Source: Tetrapyrgos nigripes (taxonomy: Eukaryota; Basidiomycota; Agaricomycetes; Agaricales; Campanellaceae). From it: a stretch of 64,000 bases of DNA. The notes below the pieces were generated by a model. That model had not been told where the DNA came from, did not search any database, and saw only the letters and a list, made by a program, of their open reading frames with translations. The stretch is from positions 248,001 to 312,000 of the forward strand of contig JAACJM010000092.1 of NCBI GenBank assembly GCA_013368315.1, written 5' to 3'. Of this stretch, positions 54,613 to 64,000 are shown in pieces. Position 1 is the first letter of the stretch, and every line of letters begins with the position of its first letter. Position numbers and translations under genes: made by a program.

Positions 54613-56100
54613 GAACTATAATCACATTCCGACATAACTCGTTGAGAATATCCCAAAGTTTGTCTTCAGCATTCTCTAGTGCATCGGCAACATCGGTTTT
54701 TGGAGGCGCAAATTTGAATCCAATCTTCAACTCATCGTCGTCGGTGATATATATTTCTAGATTCTTGGTGGGTGGTCGGAAATACGGCTGATGTGATGTA
54801 AGAGATTTCTCACCTCTGCTGAGAAAAAGCTAGATAGTATACCTCTGCGGTGAAGATATGCAAAGACCAGCCTTTTGATTTCCAAATATACTGAGCAACT
54901 TTCTATGAGTAGGAGGATTGAGAAGTGACCCTACCGAAATTCCGCCAATCTGCCGATAGTATGAATAAGTTCAGTTGTCAAGATAGAGGCTTTCAAAATT
55001 TGCATACGATTGTGATTCTAATACGCATGCTTTGTGTCTGATCTTTCTTTAAGGCAGACGTTAACTTGAGCTCGAAACTCCTACTACAGGTTGGGCAAAC
55101 CCAAGAAAGCGCGAAAACCATTAGATTGCTGAACCATCAAACATGTCCAGACGCTTACCAAAGACGATGAACCGAAGAGAGGATGAAGGTTTTGATGTCC
55201 CTATCACACTCAACTTTCAAGAAGTTAGGATGCCTTTTGCAGCCTTTGGGAGGAGACTATTTTCATGCAAAGTAGGTTCCATAATCGGTGTACATGGGAT
55301 TAAAGTTCAAAGCGAGAGCTTCCTTCAACATATCAGTTTTGAGGACGCTGTCAAAATCAGAAAAGAGTATACAAACTTAGTTGCTTTGCTGGTGAACCAA
55401 AAAATTCTTTGGCCGCAACAATGCAATTTTTATGTCTTGCTAAATAGACCCGAAAACGTAAGCCACGATGAAGTTCCATAGTTTGTACATCTTCGCGTGA
55501 AATGAATCTGGTGGTAGCAGCCTTGATGTTCTTTCTAGGGCCCAAGATAGGATGGTTCGACGTTACTCTGCCCACCAGCGTTGAGATCAAGTCAACAATC
55601 TCAACGATACTCATTAAATTAGAATCTTCAAGTTGATCACTGCCAGTCTAATAAAGGAAAGACTCGCCTGAGTTCCAAAGCCGCAACTCGACCAGCTACA
55701 CCTCTTGAATAGATAGCACAAGAAATTCATTGACACTCTTTCTCAGTCCAAGTTACCCAACTCTTGACGTTTTCGATGCATCTATGAATATGGTGGAGTA
55801 AAACTGAAATTCGGAGTGGGTAACGATTAAGCTCGTGCAACTCACCGGTCCAACCCATCAACTGCGCGATGCAGAGGACAAACGCCATGGGAAGAATGAT
55901 CAGCTACTCTGGCAGTAACACGGATCGCCATTGTTACAAGATCAGTGAGCAATTCCCTGTTCCCCAGTGCATCAAGACTCTTAAAGAGCACCGCGGTGTC
56001 TTGAGGCTCGGTCCCGGGTCTTAAAAATGGTGCCGTGGAAATTGACGCTATGATTTCTACTGTGGCAGTCGTCATTAGTATCATTTCTGTCACTTCAAGG
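54613..56100 (-). CDS. Hypothetical multi-exon gene
   Basis: Minus-strand coding-like pieces: about 56093-55850 (LFKSLDALGNRELLTDLVTM, ARVADHSSHGVCPLH), 55614-55360 (MSIVEIVDLISTLVGRVTSN, LRFRVYLARHKNCIVAAKEF), and 54770-54603 (YITDDDELKIGFKFAPPKTD, WDILNELCRN). The YLARHKNCIVAAKEF stretch resembles the strand that precedes the kinase-like part in the family at 40106-42442, so it may be a related, degraded member. Exon borders not resolved. Confidence 0.35.
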
Positions 56101-56339
56101 CAATGTGCACCTCTTTGTTCTCCAACCCTCCTGCATTCCCAGCAAGTCCACTTGGGTCTGCATCGTAGCTGTTTCCCCGGTGAAGTAAGAGCTGTTCTGG
56201 AAGAAATTCCAAGCTATGCATTTGGCGAATGACTCGAAGATTTTGAGCAGAGTTTTGTTTGCGAGACAGAGACAGAGAGATGGAGAGGCAGAGAGACGGG
56301 ACGTCGAGTTGGGAAAGAGACGCGCAGAGAGACGGAGAA

Positions 56340-57340
56340 CACACACCTAATAACAACCTGTATAACCCGAGGCAGCTTCGTCATTGAGATTGCTTGGGAG
56401 TCGCCGAACGACATATGAGGGCATGAGGGAGTTGGAAATGAGTTGGCGGAACAAGACAAAGGAGAGGCAGAAACACACCGCGTACTAGAAAAGGCAAGGT
56501 CAGATTCGTCAATGAAGACGACGAGCAGACACTCACGTGCCGAGGATACGTAGGACAATACTTATTCACGGCCTTATCTCAGTATCTGCATACTCTTGCA
56601 TAATGAAATGACCTTTACGGTAGTTGAGCAAAAACACCCTCAAAAACCCAATCAACCACTCACTCATTCAAATGCCCACATCTAATCCCCGCATACCCCC
56701 ACTCCAAACAACTCTTCTTATTCCTCTCGCTCCACTCAAAATCCATAGCCAAAAACGTTTTAGACCGCGTCTCCCAAAAGCCTTTTTACCTTTTGGTTCA
56801 CCGTGTTTGATATATTGTTTGAGAGCGGAGAGGCTAGCTGCGGGGAGGGTAGAGTAGAGTTTTCGATAGGTGTAGTCTGAGACGTTGCGGAGGTGACGGG
56901 AGGTTGATTCGAAGGGGGTTGTGAGGAGGATGTTGGGGGCTTGTGGGAGAGTTTCGCCGAATCTAGGAGGAGGGAAAGGGTAAGCATAGCGAGTGGAAGG
57001 AAGAATGGTAGTACCTCGTCTTAATCATCTTCAAAAAACGCCTCGATGTAGTTAAGCCTTGTGACGATATGGGCTTTTCCCGTCCACGCATTGATGACGA
57101 TAATGACTGGCCATGAGAGTGCGAGAAAGCCTTCGAAGGTGTTGAGGAGATAGCCCTAGGAGCGTTTGTACCTGCGCAAATTGAGGACATGAGGACTGGG
57201 AGAGGAAAGGAAACACACCAAGGAACGGTGCTGATTTGAAAGTAGCCGATATAAGCAGAGTAGATAGAATGAAGACTAAGAATGAAGATCATACTGTCAC
57301 CCTTAAGCTTTTGGGTCAACAAGTGCGAAATCTGACATCT
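56340..57340 (-). pseudogene. Truncated copy of the Gfd2-like gene (copy 3)
   Basis: Homologous to exons 1-5 of the 24599 gene on the minus strand. SLHSIYSAYIGYFQIS lies near 57270, then SVSDYTTYRKLYS-type sequence with an indel, MDFEWSERNK near 56740, the CPTYP exon near 56570, the 6-nt TACGCG microexon with its CTAG and GTGTG flanks near 56481-56486, and FGDSQAISMTKLPRVIQVVI near 56420-56360. The start region is scrambled (insertion of TTAAGC), the GHWPPVP segment is missing and homology stops near 56340. Not functional. Confidence 0.85.
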
Positions 57341-57504
57341 ATACTCTATTTCGTCTTGTCCCTCTGGCTGTCTTTTACTGGCTGTCTTTCCCGCTGCTAC
57401 TAGTTCTCGTAGGGGTGGTCGTGGGGCGGGGTGGAGGTGGAGGTGAAGGTAGTGAGACCGTGTGAGGCAAGTTGCAAGGAAGCCTTTCAACGGTTGGCGG
57501 CCAC

Positions 57505-57575
57505 TAGGGACCGTTTATGAAATTCCGCAACGTGGCGTTGTTTGGCAAGGTTCTTTGGGAGAAATAACGCGTGCG
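57505..57575. repeat. Dispersed repeat block (inverted copy E)
   Basis: GGACCGTTTATGAAATTCCG and CAACGTGGCGTTGTTTGGCA-AGGTTCTTTGGGAGAAATAACGCGTG, reverse complement of the block at 24360-24460 and located upstream of copy 3 as in the parent. Confidence 0.8.
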
Positions 57576-57799
57576 CCGCCTTCGTTGGTGGAGAGATAGT
57601 CTCTCGTAGCCAGACAGATTGGGAGGAGGGCTGCGAGGCGTATGTGTCGAGCATCCATTTCTGTGGAGGAAGCGCTTGTCAGGATAGTCTATGTGGTCGA
57701 TTATGCAAGGGCGCGTTCAGCACCTGGTTCATTACTACCATTATTAAAGGGGTGTGGGCCAACGCTACGCGTGGCGGGTACGAGGCCGCCTCCACTCAT

Positions 57800-58230
57800 T
57801 GGATCATCCAAAACTATTCAGCTTGTCTCTCCTCTCTCTTTTTTGACATACAGAATAACTACAGCCTTTTTATCAACAAAGTATTCCAAATTTTCTCTAT
57901 TGTTTTGGAGTGCCACAGATACTATTCTTGTCAGTACTCCAGTTCCAATGCTGTCATATAACCATTCATCAGTCCCGTTGAACATCTTTGTGATGAAGTG
58001 ATCACTACCAAAATAAATGATGTCATTGACTTGATATTCTTGAAATTCAGGTCCTTGAGGCACATGTATGATCTTCTGAACCTTTTGCCAAATGGTGACT
58101 GTTTCAACAGGTGAGTCAAGAATGCAATCTTACAGAAAACAACTGACAACCTTCTGCTCCACTTCACAGTGGAGTGCAGGATGCCAGAACAAACCAAACT
58201 GGATGGAGCTGAAGCCTAGATACATCAATG
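57800..58230 (-). pseudogene. TE-associated fragment with a hydrolase-like GSDHF...DEW motif
   Basis: Minus-strand translation over two frames gives residues like WHPALHCEVEQKVVS, then VPQGPEFQEYQVNDIIYFGS and DHFITKMFNGTDEWLYDSIG. This resembles the C-terminal cysteine-protease-like domain (a His in YHF-type context followed by W.HD) found in proteins next to large mushroom DNA transposons. An in-frame stop and a frame change indicate decay. Assignment is inference from memory of such sequences. Confidence 0.35.
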
Positions 58231-59268
58231 TAGCTACTGTATATACCTTGGGAAGCTCCGCCTGAATACCGGAGTACTAGTAGGGATGCCAATATCCCTA
58301 CTCCAACAGACATGCTCTAGAGTCAGGATAACATTGTCAAATGTGTTTACAAACCTTGTAGGCGCATAAGGTGGAAATTCGACCTTGTATACATCCTTGA
58401 TAAGATCGCCATCAACTTCACCTGCAAAGCGTTAGTTCGTATTCCCGGCAAAAAGAGAAATCGAGAAATAAAAAAAAACTTCTCATCTATCCCTCCCTCA
58501 TTACAACGCCAACTCATCCACAGACAAGTCAACCCTTGCTCCAACAGCTACTCCCATATAATTCCCTTGCAGAACCAACACTTGGACCTTGGATTAGCCA
58601 TCCTAAAAATAGAGCATTGCAACAGCGAGCTGAGAGTACTCGCAAGATATTTTTACTGGGTACCTAAGACATTAGACAATGGGTGGATGAGGACTTCGAG
58701 TGTGAAATTTGTTGGGTTTTTCTTAAGAGAGAGTAAGTGCTATAGGGCCTGAAAGTGAGACGAGGACAGTCAGAAAGGGACTCTGAGATCTGAAGAAATC
58801 AGAAATGGGTGGCAGTGTCTATTCAAGGGAGAGAGAGGGATTCAGAGATGAGAGCAAGAGTCTCTATCTGAGAGAGAGAGTCAAATGAAATACCTCAGAT
58901 TTGTGTGTTGAGGTCATGGTACAAAGAAAAAAGTACTAGCGGGAAAGTCTCTAGCTTCTGAAAATACTCTTACTTATATACAAGTGTCTACTCATACATA
59001 TTTTTTTCCTGTATTACAGTGTATCAGTACATCCTACAGTGCCTCTTGCACTAGTTCTGTGGTTTCACGGACACAGGACTTGGGTGCTTGCTCAGCCCTG
59101 ATGCAGTACTTTGGAAGCAACTAGATATGGATGGTGTGAATGATTGTGACTGAATGAGAAGGTCAATGAGACGAAATGTATGGGGAAAAAAAGCAAAGCA
59201 GCTCACCTGAGAGTGGTACAGCACTAAGATTTGTGCAGTCATCTGAGCACACAGACTGCACAAAACAC
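58231..59268. other. No supported gene
   Basis: Minus-strand KDVYKVEFPPYAPTRFVNTF at about 58400-58330 is protein-like but isolated. GAGAGAGAGAG simple repeat near 58860-58890. Otherwise AT-rich sequence up to the left TIR of the element at 59269. Confidence 0.35.
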
Positions 59269-62152
59269 AATACACCCACCTGTTGACATACCCACGTGAT
59301 CAAAAAGTCATGCCAAAGTCCACTGGTCCAGACTATCACATAGGTGTTCACACACACAAAACTGCCCAAGTCCAGCGTCACATGGCCTCCTGACCTTCCT
59401 CACAGCAGAACAGTCTATCCCTAAGGCTCAAAACTTTGCATATACAAATAAATACATAGTTTAAGTAGATATAGTAAAAAAATTCGATATACTATTGACT
59501 CCAACATCAGTATTTTGACCAAAAACTGGTTGACTGGTACCTGTGAATACTTCATGTACGCATACTGGGACTCTCAATAGGTCTGATGACCTCTTGAGTC
59601 TGGAATAAGGTTTGACCCTATGACAGGGGTCAGGCAACCAGAGGCTACTGGTATTGGGCAGTTGAATGGATGTCCAGCCGATATGATAGAGCAACAGGAG
59701 CACCATGCAGTCTGCTAGGCTGCACAATGGAGACTTAGGCACAAAGCTAGGTAAAGTCTTATTATGTAAGTATTTACAAACAAATATCTACTGGCCCATT
59801 CAGGCAGTACTTGAGTGGCTACTATGTAAGTACATACCTGTCACAGTGCCTGCCAAGATTTGGCAGGTGCCAGTGGAAACCAGTCACCATTCGTTAAGTG
59901 AGCTTAAGCGACCAGCCAAGTCCAAAATCCCACCAGTAAAAATCTTAAGTGGCAACGCGCACAACCTCTGCTAGCTTCTGTCCCTCTGTTTTATGTTAAA
60001 ATAACTTCATTTCTATGTAAGATAATCTACCTACTAGGAATATTGGTGAAGGTACAAGGGGGCCAAGATGTAATCAGGCATTTTTGGCTGTACAAACCAG
60101 CGGAACCAGTCTGCCAAATATTTGTCAAAATACTGATGAACTAATATAACTGTGCAATTACCTATGTTTACCTGTGCACTTTGTCACCAACAATGCCAGC
60201 GAAGCACTGCATCAATATTGCCACTTCTTCTCATCATTTCATCACTGGCTTCTTTTCATACAGTCCGCTCCCGCTATTTCCCATTATGTCATCTAGCCAG
60301 CCACAAGAGCAAATGCAAGTGTGTACTAGCTGTGGGCAACCAAGGCCTCTTAGTGCTTTTGCTAGGCCAGGGGGCATTGGACAACTAGGTGCCGCAAAAA
60401 TAGAAGCAAAAAAAGGGCCAAAGTTAATGATAATGGTAAGCTTGACATATTTATTATGCTATGTACTACCTACTGAAATACCATTGTACTAAGGTACCGA
60501 GTCAATGACTAGTACATCAGCTGAGGATTCCCCACTATCCAGTGACCCAGAGAAAGACTTGGACACATTGTTCCAAGGTCTGCCAACTGTACCCTTTGCA
60601 GACTTTATCCACACAATTGAGAGTATGCAGGGTATTCATTCCTTTGCAGTTCAAGTTGATCTTTCAGCTGTGTGGTTCAAGGACAATGAATTAAGGACAA
60701 AAGCAGATCACATTGTGGGTGAGGTATGGAATGCCACAGCTCTTCGTTGTTTTGAAGATTCCCAGGGAACTCTGCCAACAACATGGGAAATACAATGGGT
60801 TACGAGGCCGAAGAATGAGGACGAGTTCTTTACACTGCGTTTCTGCATGTGGCTATGTTGAGTTTGTCCCGGTTTCCTCCGTCTGTCTCGATCAAATTTT
60901 TTTTCCGATTATCTCCGGTAATAGAGAATATGCGCTCCTATTCTTGTAAGTATTCCCTTTTCAAGAGCTTGAGGGCTGTATCTTCTTCTCATATATATTG
61001 ATTATAGCTCTGATTCTACACAATGATCTATACTCTAGTACTTTTCTCAGAAATTGAATCAGCAATATCCGTTTTTCGTTCAATATCTTCACTGGAGTGT
61101 GATCTAGCATCTTAGATTTGAACTCACCGGACTCGTTTCCGCCACGCTCAGCGCTGGCCAACACCCCCTTCATTACCAGGTGCAAAAGAATTGAAGGATT
61201 TTATTACTTAATGCCATTAGACACTCATTTTTTTTTGCTATATCTACCTAAACAATGTATATACAAAGTTTTGAGCCTTAGGGATAGACCGTTTCGCTGT
61301 GAGGAAGGTCAGGAGGCTGCGCAACGCTGGACTTGGGCCAAGGGGGAGGGAAAATTTAGCCGAGCGATATAGGGCTAGTTCAGGGTTCAGCCCAAGATCC
61401 TCTTAAAAATTTTTCTCATGTCAGAAAATTTTAGTACTTTGGTACCATTTTTGATGATAAATTTGAGTCTGCAAGAGGAAGTAGCGGTACTGAGTGTCAT
61501 GTCAAACACTCCCAGCAACATGCCTGAGCTTCCACAGGTGAATACAAGTACTAATACTGTGTAAAAAGCAATGACATGAGTTATAGGATTCACATATGTA
61601 TCTGTGGAGAGCAAATCAGTGAAGAAGAGCCCTCAGATCCTCAAAACTGTGACATTGCTTGCCAAAGAAAGGCTGTGAGAGAGACAATATTTGTGTAGTC
61701 TTGTTGAACCAGACTGACGATACACAGATAGTTGTGTGTATGTAATATTTGTGAGTGCTAGCCCTGTCATGAGACAGCTGAAGGTTGGATACTGATGTTT
61801 TCAAAAAGTACTATTTGACACGTGTAGGGCTCGCATATACCTCCAACAGATGGGAATGTGAGGCTTACGCAAAGCAGAAACGTGCTCGAGGGTAGCGGGA
61901 TGTCGAAGCGACTTGTTTGGGCAGATATGCTTACAAATGCATTCTATATATAGCATATTCCCATGAGGGTGTTAGTTGGTTCAGCCATCGGAGGTGTTAA
62001 AAATTTTTCTGGCCCTATATCCTTAATTATTTTTCTCTGTCCCCCTGGACTTGGGCAGTTTTGCGCGCGTGAACACCCACGTGATAGTCTGGACCGGTGG
62101 ACCTTTGGCGTGACTTCCTGATCACGTGGGTGTGTCGACAGGTGGGTGTATT
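59269..62152. mobile_element. 2.88-kb DNA transposon with 107-bp terminal inverted repeats
   Basis: The left arm 59269-59375 and right arm 62045-62152 are inverted copies, both starting from the outside AATACACCCACCTGTYGACA, continuing YACCCACGTGATC, CCAGACTATCAC and ending CTGCCCAAGTCCAG. Outside the arms CAC occurs at 59266-59268 and 62153-62155, a possible 3-bp duplication. Inside is a short gene (60285-60861) with a Cys finger. Long TIRs recall MULE elements, but their 8-10-bp duplications are not seen; class unassigned. Confidence 0.8.
60285..60861 (+). CDS. Truncated TE-borne protein with an N-terminal Cys motif
   Basis: Exon 1 from ATG 60285 (MSSSQPQEQMQVCTSCGQPR, with PLSAFARPG) to about 60434. 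Exon 2 from about 60496 (MTSTSAEDSPLSSDPEKDLD) to 60861 includes a region (VGEVWNATALRCFEDSQG...WEIQWVTRPKNEDEFFTLRF) that resembles the N-terminal part of mushroom transposon proteins built as CxxC...PRPxxxF plus a DNA-binding-like beta domain. The catalytic part expected downstream is missing. It sits inside the 107-bp-TIR element, so it is most likely a deleted transposase gene. Confidence 0.45.
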
Positions 62153-62449
62153 CACCTTGGGCGAGAGATCTCTGTGCAAGCTTAAATTTCGGATTTTTCA
62201 GTGCCATTTTTGTTCCCCGGAACTACTCCATATGGGACCGATTTGAAGCTGAACTGCCATATGGAGTAGCTCCGGCACCGGGCAGAAATTCGTCAATTAT
62301 GTTTGCTTCCAAATATGCATTGCCGCCCAAGGTGATTGCGTTTTGTCGGACCGCGCTGGTGATGACTGAGCGAAGAAAAGCAACAACAAAAAACGAAAAT
62401 CACATGGAAGATTACGCGGAATGAAACGGACGGGTAAAATAGGGAACAC

Positions 62450-62516
62450 TTAAACATAGCCACACGCGGAAAGAGAGTGTAAGAAACTCAGCCTCATTTC
62501 ATTTGGCCTCGTAATG
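62450..62516 (+). repeat. Dispersed repeat, copy 3 of the TTTAAACATAGCC family
   Basis: TTAAACATAGCCACACGCGG through CCTCATTTCATTTGGCCTCG-TAATG; matches 19522-19590 over its length. Confidence 0.75.
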
Positions 62517-62522
62517 AACTCC

Positions 62523-63041
62523 CTACATACCATCCTCCCATCCTACCCAGTGCACTGTGCTGCAGGGTGTAAACCTACCGCCTTGAGATTTTGGGAGGTC
62601 AATTTTGAATGTAAATGCTTCAATTAGGCACCCCTGTTGAATATTTGGAACACCGAATAGACGTATTTGGCTGTCAATGATATAGATAGGAAGCTGGGTC
62701 CCAACCCCAACTTCTTTCAAGAAGTGGATTTTCTCGCTATTGAAGAGGGTTTTTTTAATGGTTTCGTTACAAAAGTGCTTTAAAAATTGATGATTTTTTT
62801 TTTCAAATTGGAAAAATGAGTTGGAAGTGGGATCCCACTTCCAGGATGAGATACGTAGGGCCCATGTCACAGAATCCGGACCAAAACTGAATCCGTTTAC
62901 CGGATTAGATACATAGTGAGTATGTACCTGAGGCTGGGGATTTCCCTCAGACATCTGAGTGAGCATCATAAGACAGTCTATGGACAATTCGACCCTGCTA
63001 TGAATGATCTGCGGATGTCTGTCTCCACTGGCAAACGACAA
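62523..63041 (-). CDS. Hypothetical ORF, 172 aa
   Basis: Single open frame starting MSFASGDRHPQIIHSRVELS and containing IYIIDSQIRLFGVPNIQQGC. No signal peptide, no recognised domain. It is bordered by dispersed repeats on both sides (62450-62516 and 63046-63130), so it may be transposon-derived or fortuitous. Confidence 0.25.
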   Translation of the reverse strand: MSFASGDRHPQIIHSRVELSIDCLMMLTQMSEGNPQPQVHTHYVSNPVNGFSFGPDSVTWALRISSWKWDPTSNSFFQFEKKNHQFLKHFCNETIKKTLFNSEKIHFLKEVGVGTQLPIYIIDSQIRLFGVPNIQQGCLIEAFTFKIDLPKSQGGRFTPCSTVHWVGWEDGM

Positions 63042-63045
63042 CTCC

Positions 63046-63130
63046 CGTAGCTACCTCGTCGTGTGCCTCCCGGACCCCCGGTGATCAGATCGTGGTCCCA
63101 TACCGGGTAATAAACTCCTCCTCCCCCTGA
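63046..63130 (-). repeat. Dispersed repeat, inverted copy of 5559-5645
   Basis: Contains TGCCTCCCGGACCCCCGG, TGGTCCCATACCGGGTAATA and CTCCTCCTCCCCCTG, the reverse complement of the plus-strand copy at 5559-5645. Confidence 0.7.
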
Positions 63131-63154
63131 CTACAGCCTAGATGTATATCATTA

Positions 63155-64000
63155 TCAATTCGCCAACGGCAGCTCTGCGAACGGATAGTCTGTATACCCC
63201 TTTGCGAGCTCCTCTTCACTTAGTACACCCCCATCCTTCGGTCCATACAACCTCCCCATATCAATACTCGTATTCAAAGGAATCCCGTACTCAATTCGTT
63301 TAGGAAGGTCGGGATTGGCGATCCAAGCCGTTCCGAGAAACACGCCGTCAACTTTTCCGGACGATATGTGTTGGGCGGCTTCGAGCGGGGTGTAGCTTTG
63401 GTTGGTGAAGAATTTGCTGTTGATGACGAGGGGTCTGTAGGTTGATATAACGTCGTGAGGTGTGCCACGACCCTTCCCTGGATGAGGAGGAATGAGACGT
63501 CAGTACGAGACGGTCAAAACCAGGATATTAGAACTCACCGTCTCTAAATTCATCTCTTGACACCTCGTATCTGAGGAACATCATATAGGAGAGGCCTAGC
63601 TTATCTGCCTCAGTGATGAAATAGTTGAAGGTTTCCAGTGTTTCTTCGAGAGGCATTCTAGATGAGAAGTCGTAATGGTCAGCGGAAGTTCACACCCAGA
63701 AGCTAAGAAACTGACCCAATATCATTATATCCTCCGGCAGGAGTAAGCTTCATACCGACACGACCAGGACCCCAGACTTCGGTTACGGCTTTGAGGACCT
63801 CCAGACCGAATCTAGCTCGGTTTTCAACTGAGCCTCCCCATTCATCGGTACGTTTATTGGTGGTGGTGTCTAGGAACTCGTGTATCAGGTATCCTCCTCC
63901 TGTGTGGACTAGAGCATCATAGGTGGAGTAAGTACCGATCTTCACCAGTTCTTGAAAGAACAAAAACCTTCAACGCCGTCAAATCCAGCTCTTTTCGCAT
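63155..64000 (-). CDS. Old Yellow Enzyme family NADH:flavin oxidoreductase, 5' end beyond the window
   Basis: Exons complement(63155-63478, 63539-63657, 63716-63908, 63968->64000) join in frame. The visible part is the C-terminal half of the FMN-binding TIM barrel: AKRAGFDGVEVHTGGGYLIH, EFLDTTTNKRTDEWGGSVEN, RARFGLEVLKAV, VGMKLTPAGGY, then DGVFLGTAWIANPDLPKRIE (phosphate-binding end of the barrel) and the C-terminal YTDYPF. Residues such as NKRTDEWGGSxENRARF are diagnostic of the OYE family, which reduces alpha,beta-unsaturated carbonyls with NAD(P)H. HTGGGYLI replaces the more usual HGANGYLx, so the FMN/substrate pocket may differ. Introns are 58-60 bp. Substrate unknown. Confidence 0.92.

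Noticed and set aside
55143..55481. 112-codon plus-strand ORF
   Set aside because: Overlaps the more protein-like minus-strand exon 55614-55360 and has no upstream support.
1..64000. CRISPR arrays, bacterial operons, rRNA genes
   Set aside because: No regularly spaced repeats, no Shine-Dalgarno-led gene strings and no rRNA segments; spliced genes and fungal transposons show a eukaryotic nuclear locus.

Overview
The window looks like nuclear DNA of an agaricomycete mushroom (Basidiomycota). Genes are split by many introns of about 45-60 bases, several proteins belong to families I know only from mushroom genomes, and there is a secreted large-subunit catalase, a split tRNA-Glu(UUC) and a dense load of fungal transposons (Ty3 chromovirus, Ty1/copia, hAT, small TIR elements). 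All exon borders were read by eye from GT/GC...AG sites and frame continuity; no search was run.

Layout. 1-5.6 kb: 3' part of an EF-hand/ZZ zinc-finger gene, then an unknown gene whose reading frame now ends inside a 131-bp MITE. 6.1-7.1 kb: a small possibly secreted protein and a complete 607-bp non-autonomous hAT element with an 8-bp target duplication. 8.0-10.3 kb: catalase on the minus strand, with a GC-AG intron. 11.0-15.2 kb: a minus-strand PARP catalytic domain fused to a UBE2Q-like E2 domain, with signs of damage near the PARP active site. 16.8-18.4 kb: decayed hAT transposase. 21.0-22.0 kb: ICL/PEP-mutase family enzyme. 22.8-23.5 kb: a duplicated 3' piece of the first gene. 24.1-27.3 kb: tRNA-Glu and a Gfd2/YDR514C-like DEDDh nuclease-fold gene with a 6-nt microexon.

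28.4-39.4 kb is a transposon nest: solo Ty3-type LTR, copia LTR plus RNase H remnant, and an 8.17-kb Ty3/gypsy chromovirus (minus strand, TSD TGAAG) inserted in a related plus-strand chromovirus and itself split by a 1.2-kb insertion. 40.1-42.4 kb: a gene of an expanded mushroom family with weak kinase-like features. 42.9-50.4 kb: a large inverted duplication carrying two copies of another mushroom family gene. One arm has a MITE and the other arm preserves the empty site. The spacer holds a broken copy of the Gfd2-like gene and several tRNA-derived fragments, including a tRNA-Glu split at its anticodon loop by a structured insertion of about 350 bp. 50.3-54.4 kb: a long low-complexity protein. 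54.6-57.6 kb: an unknown gene and a third, truncated Gfd2-like copy. 59.3-62.2 kb: an undescribed-looking 2.9-kb element with 107-bp terminal inverted repeats. 63.2-64.0 kb: an Old Yellow Enzyme family oxidoreductase running off the edge.

The host genes do not form a pathway. The organising theme is gene-fragment duplication and mobile-element nesting around a few housekeeping or stress genes (catalase, OYE, PARP-E2, PEP mutase-like).
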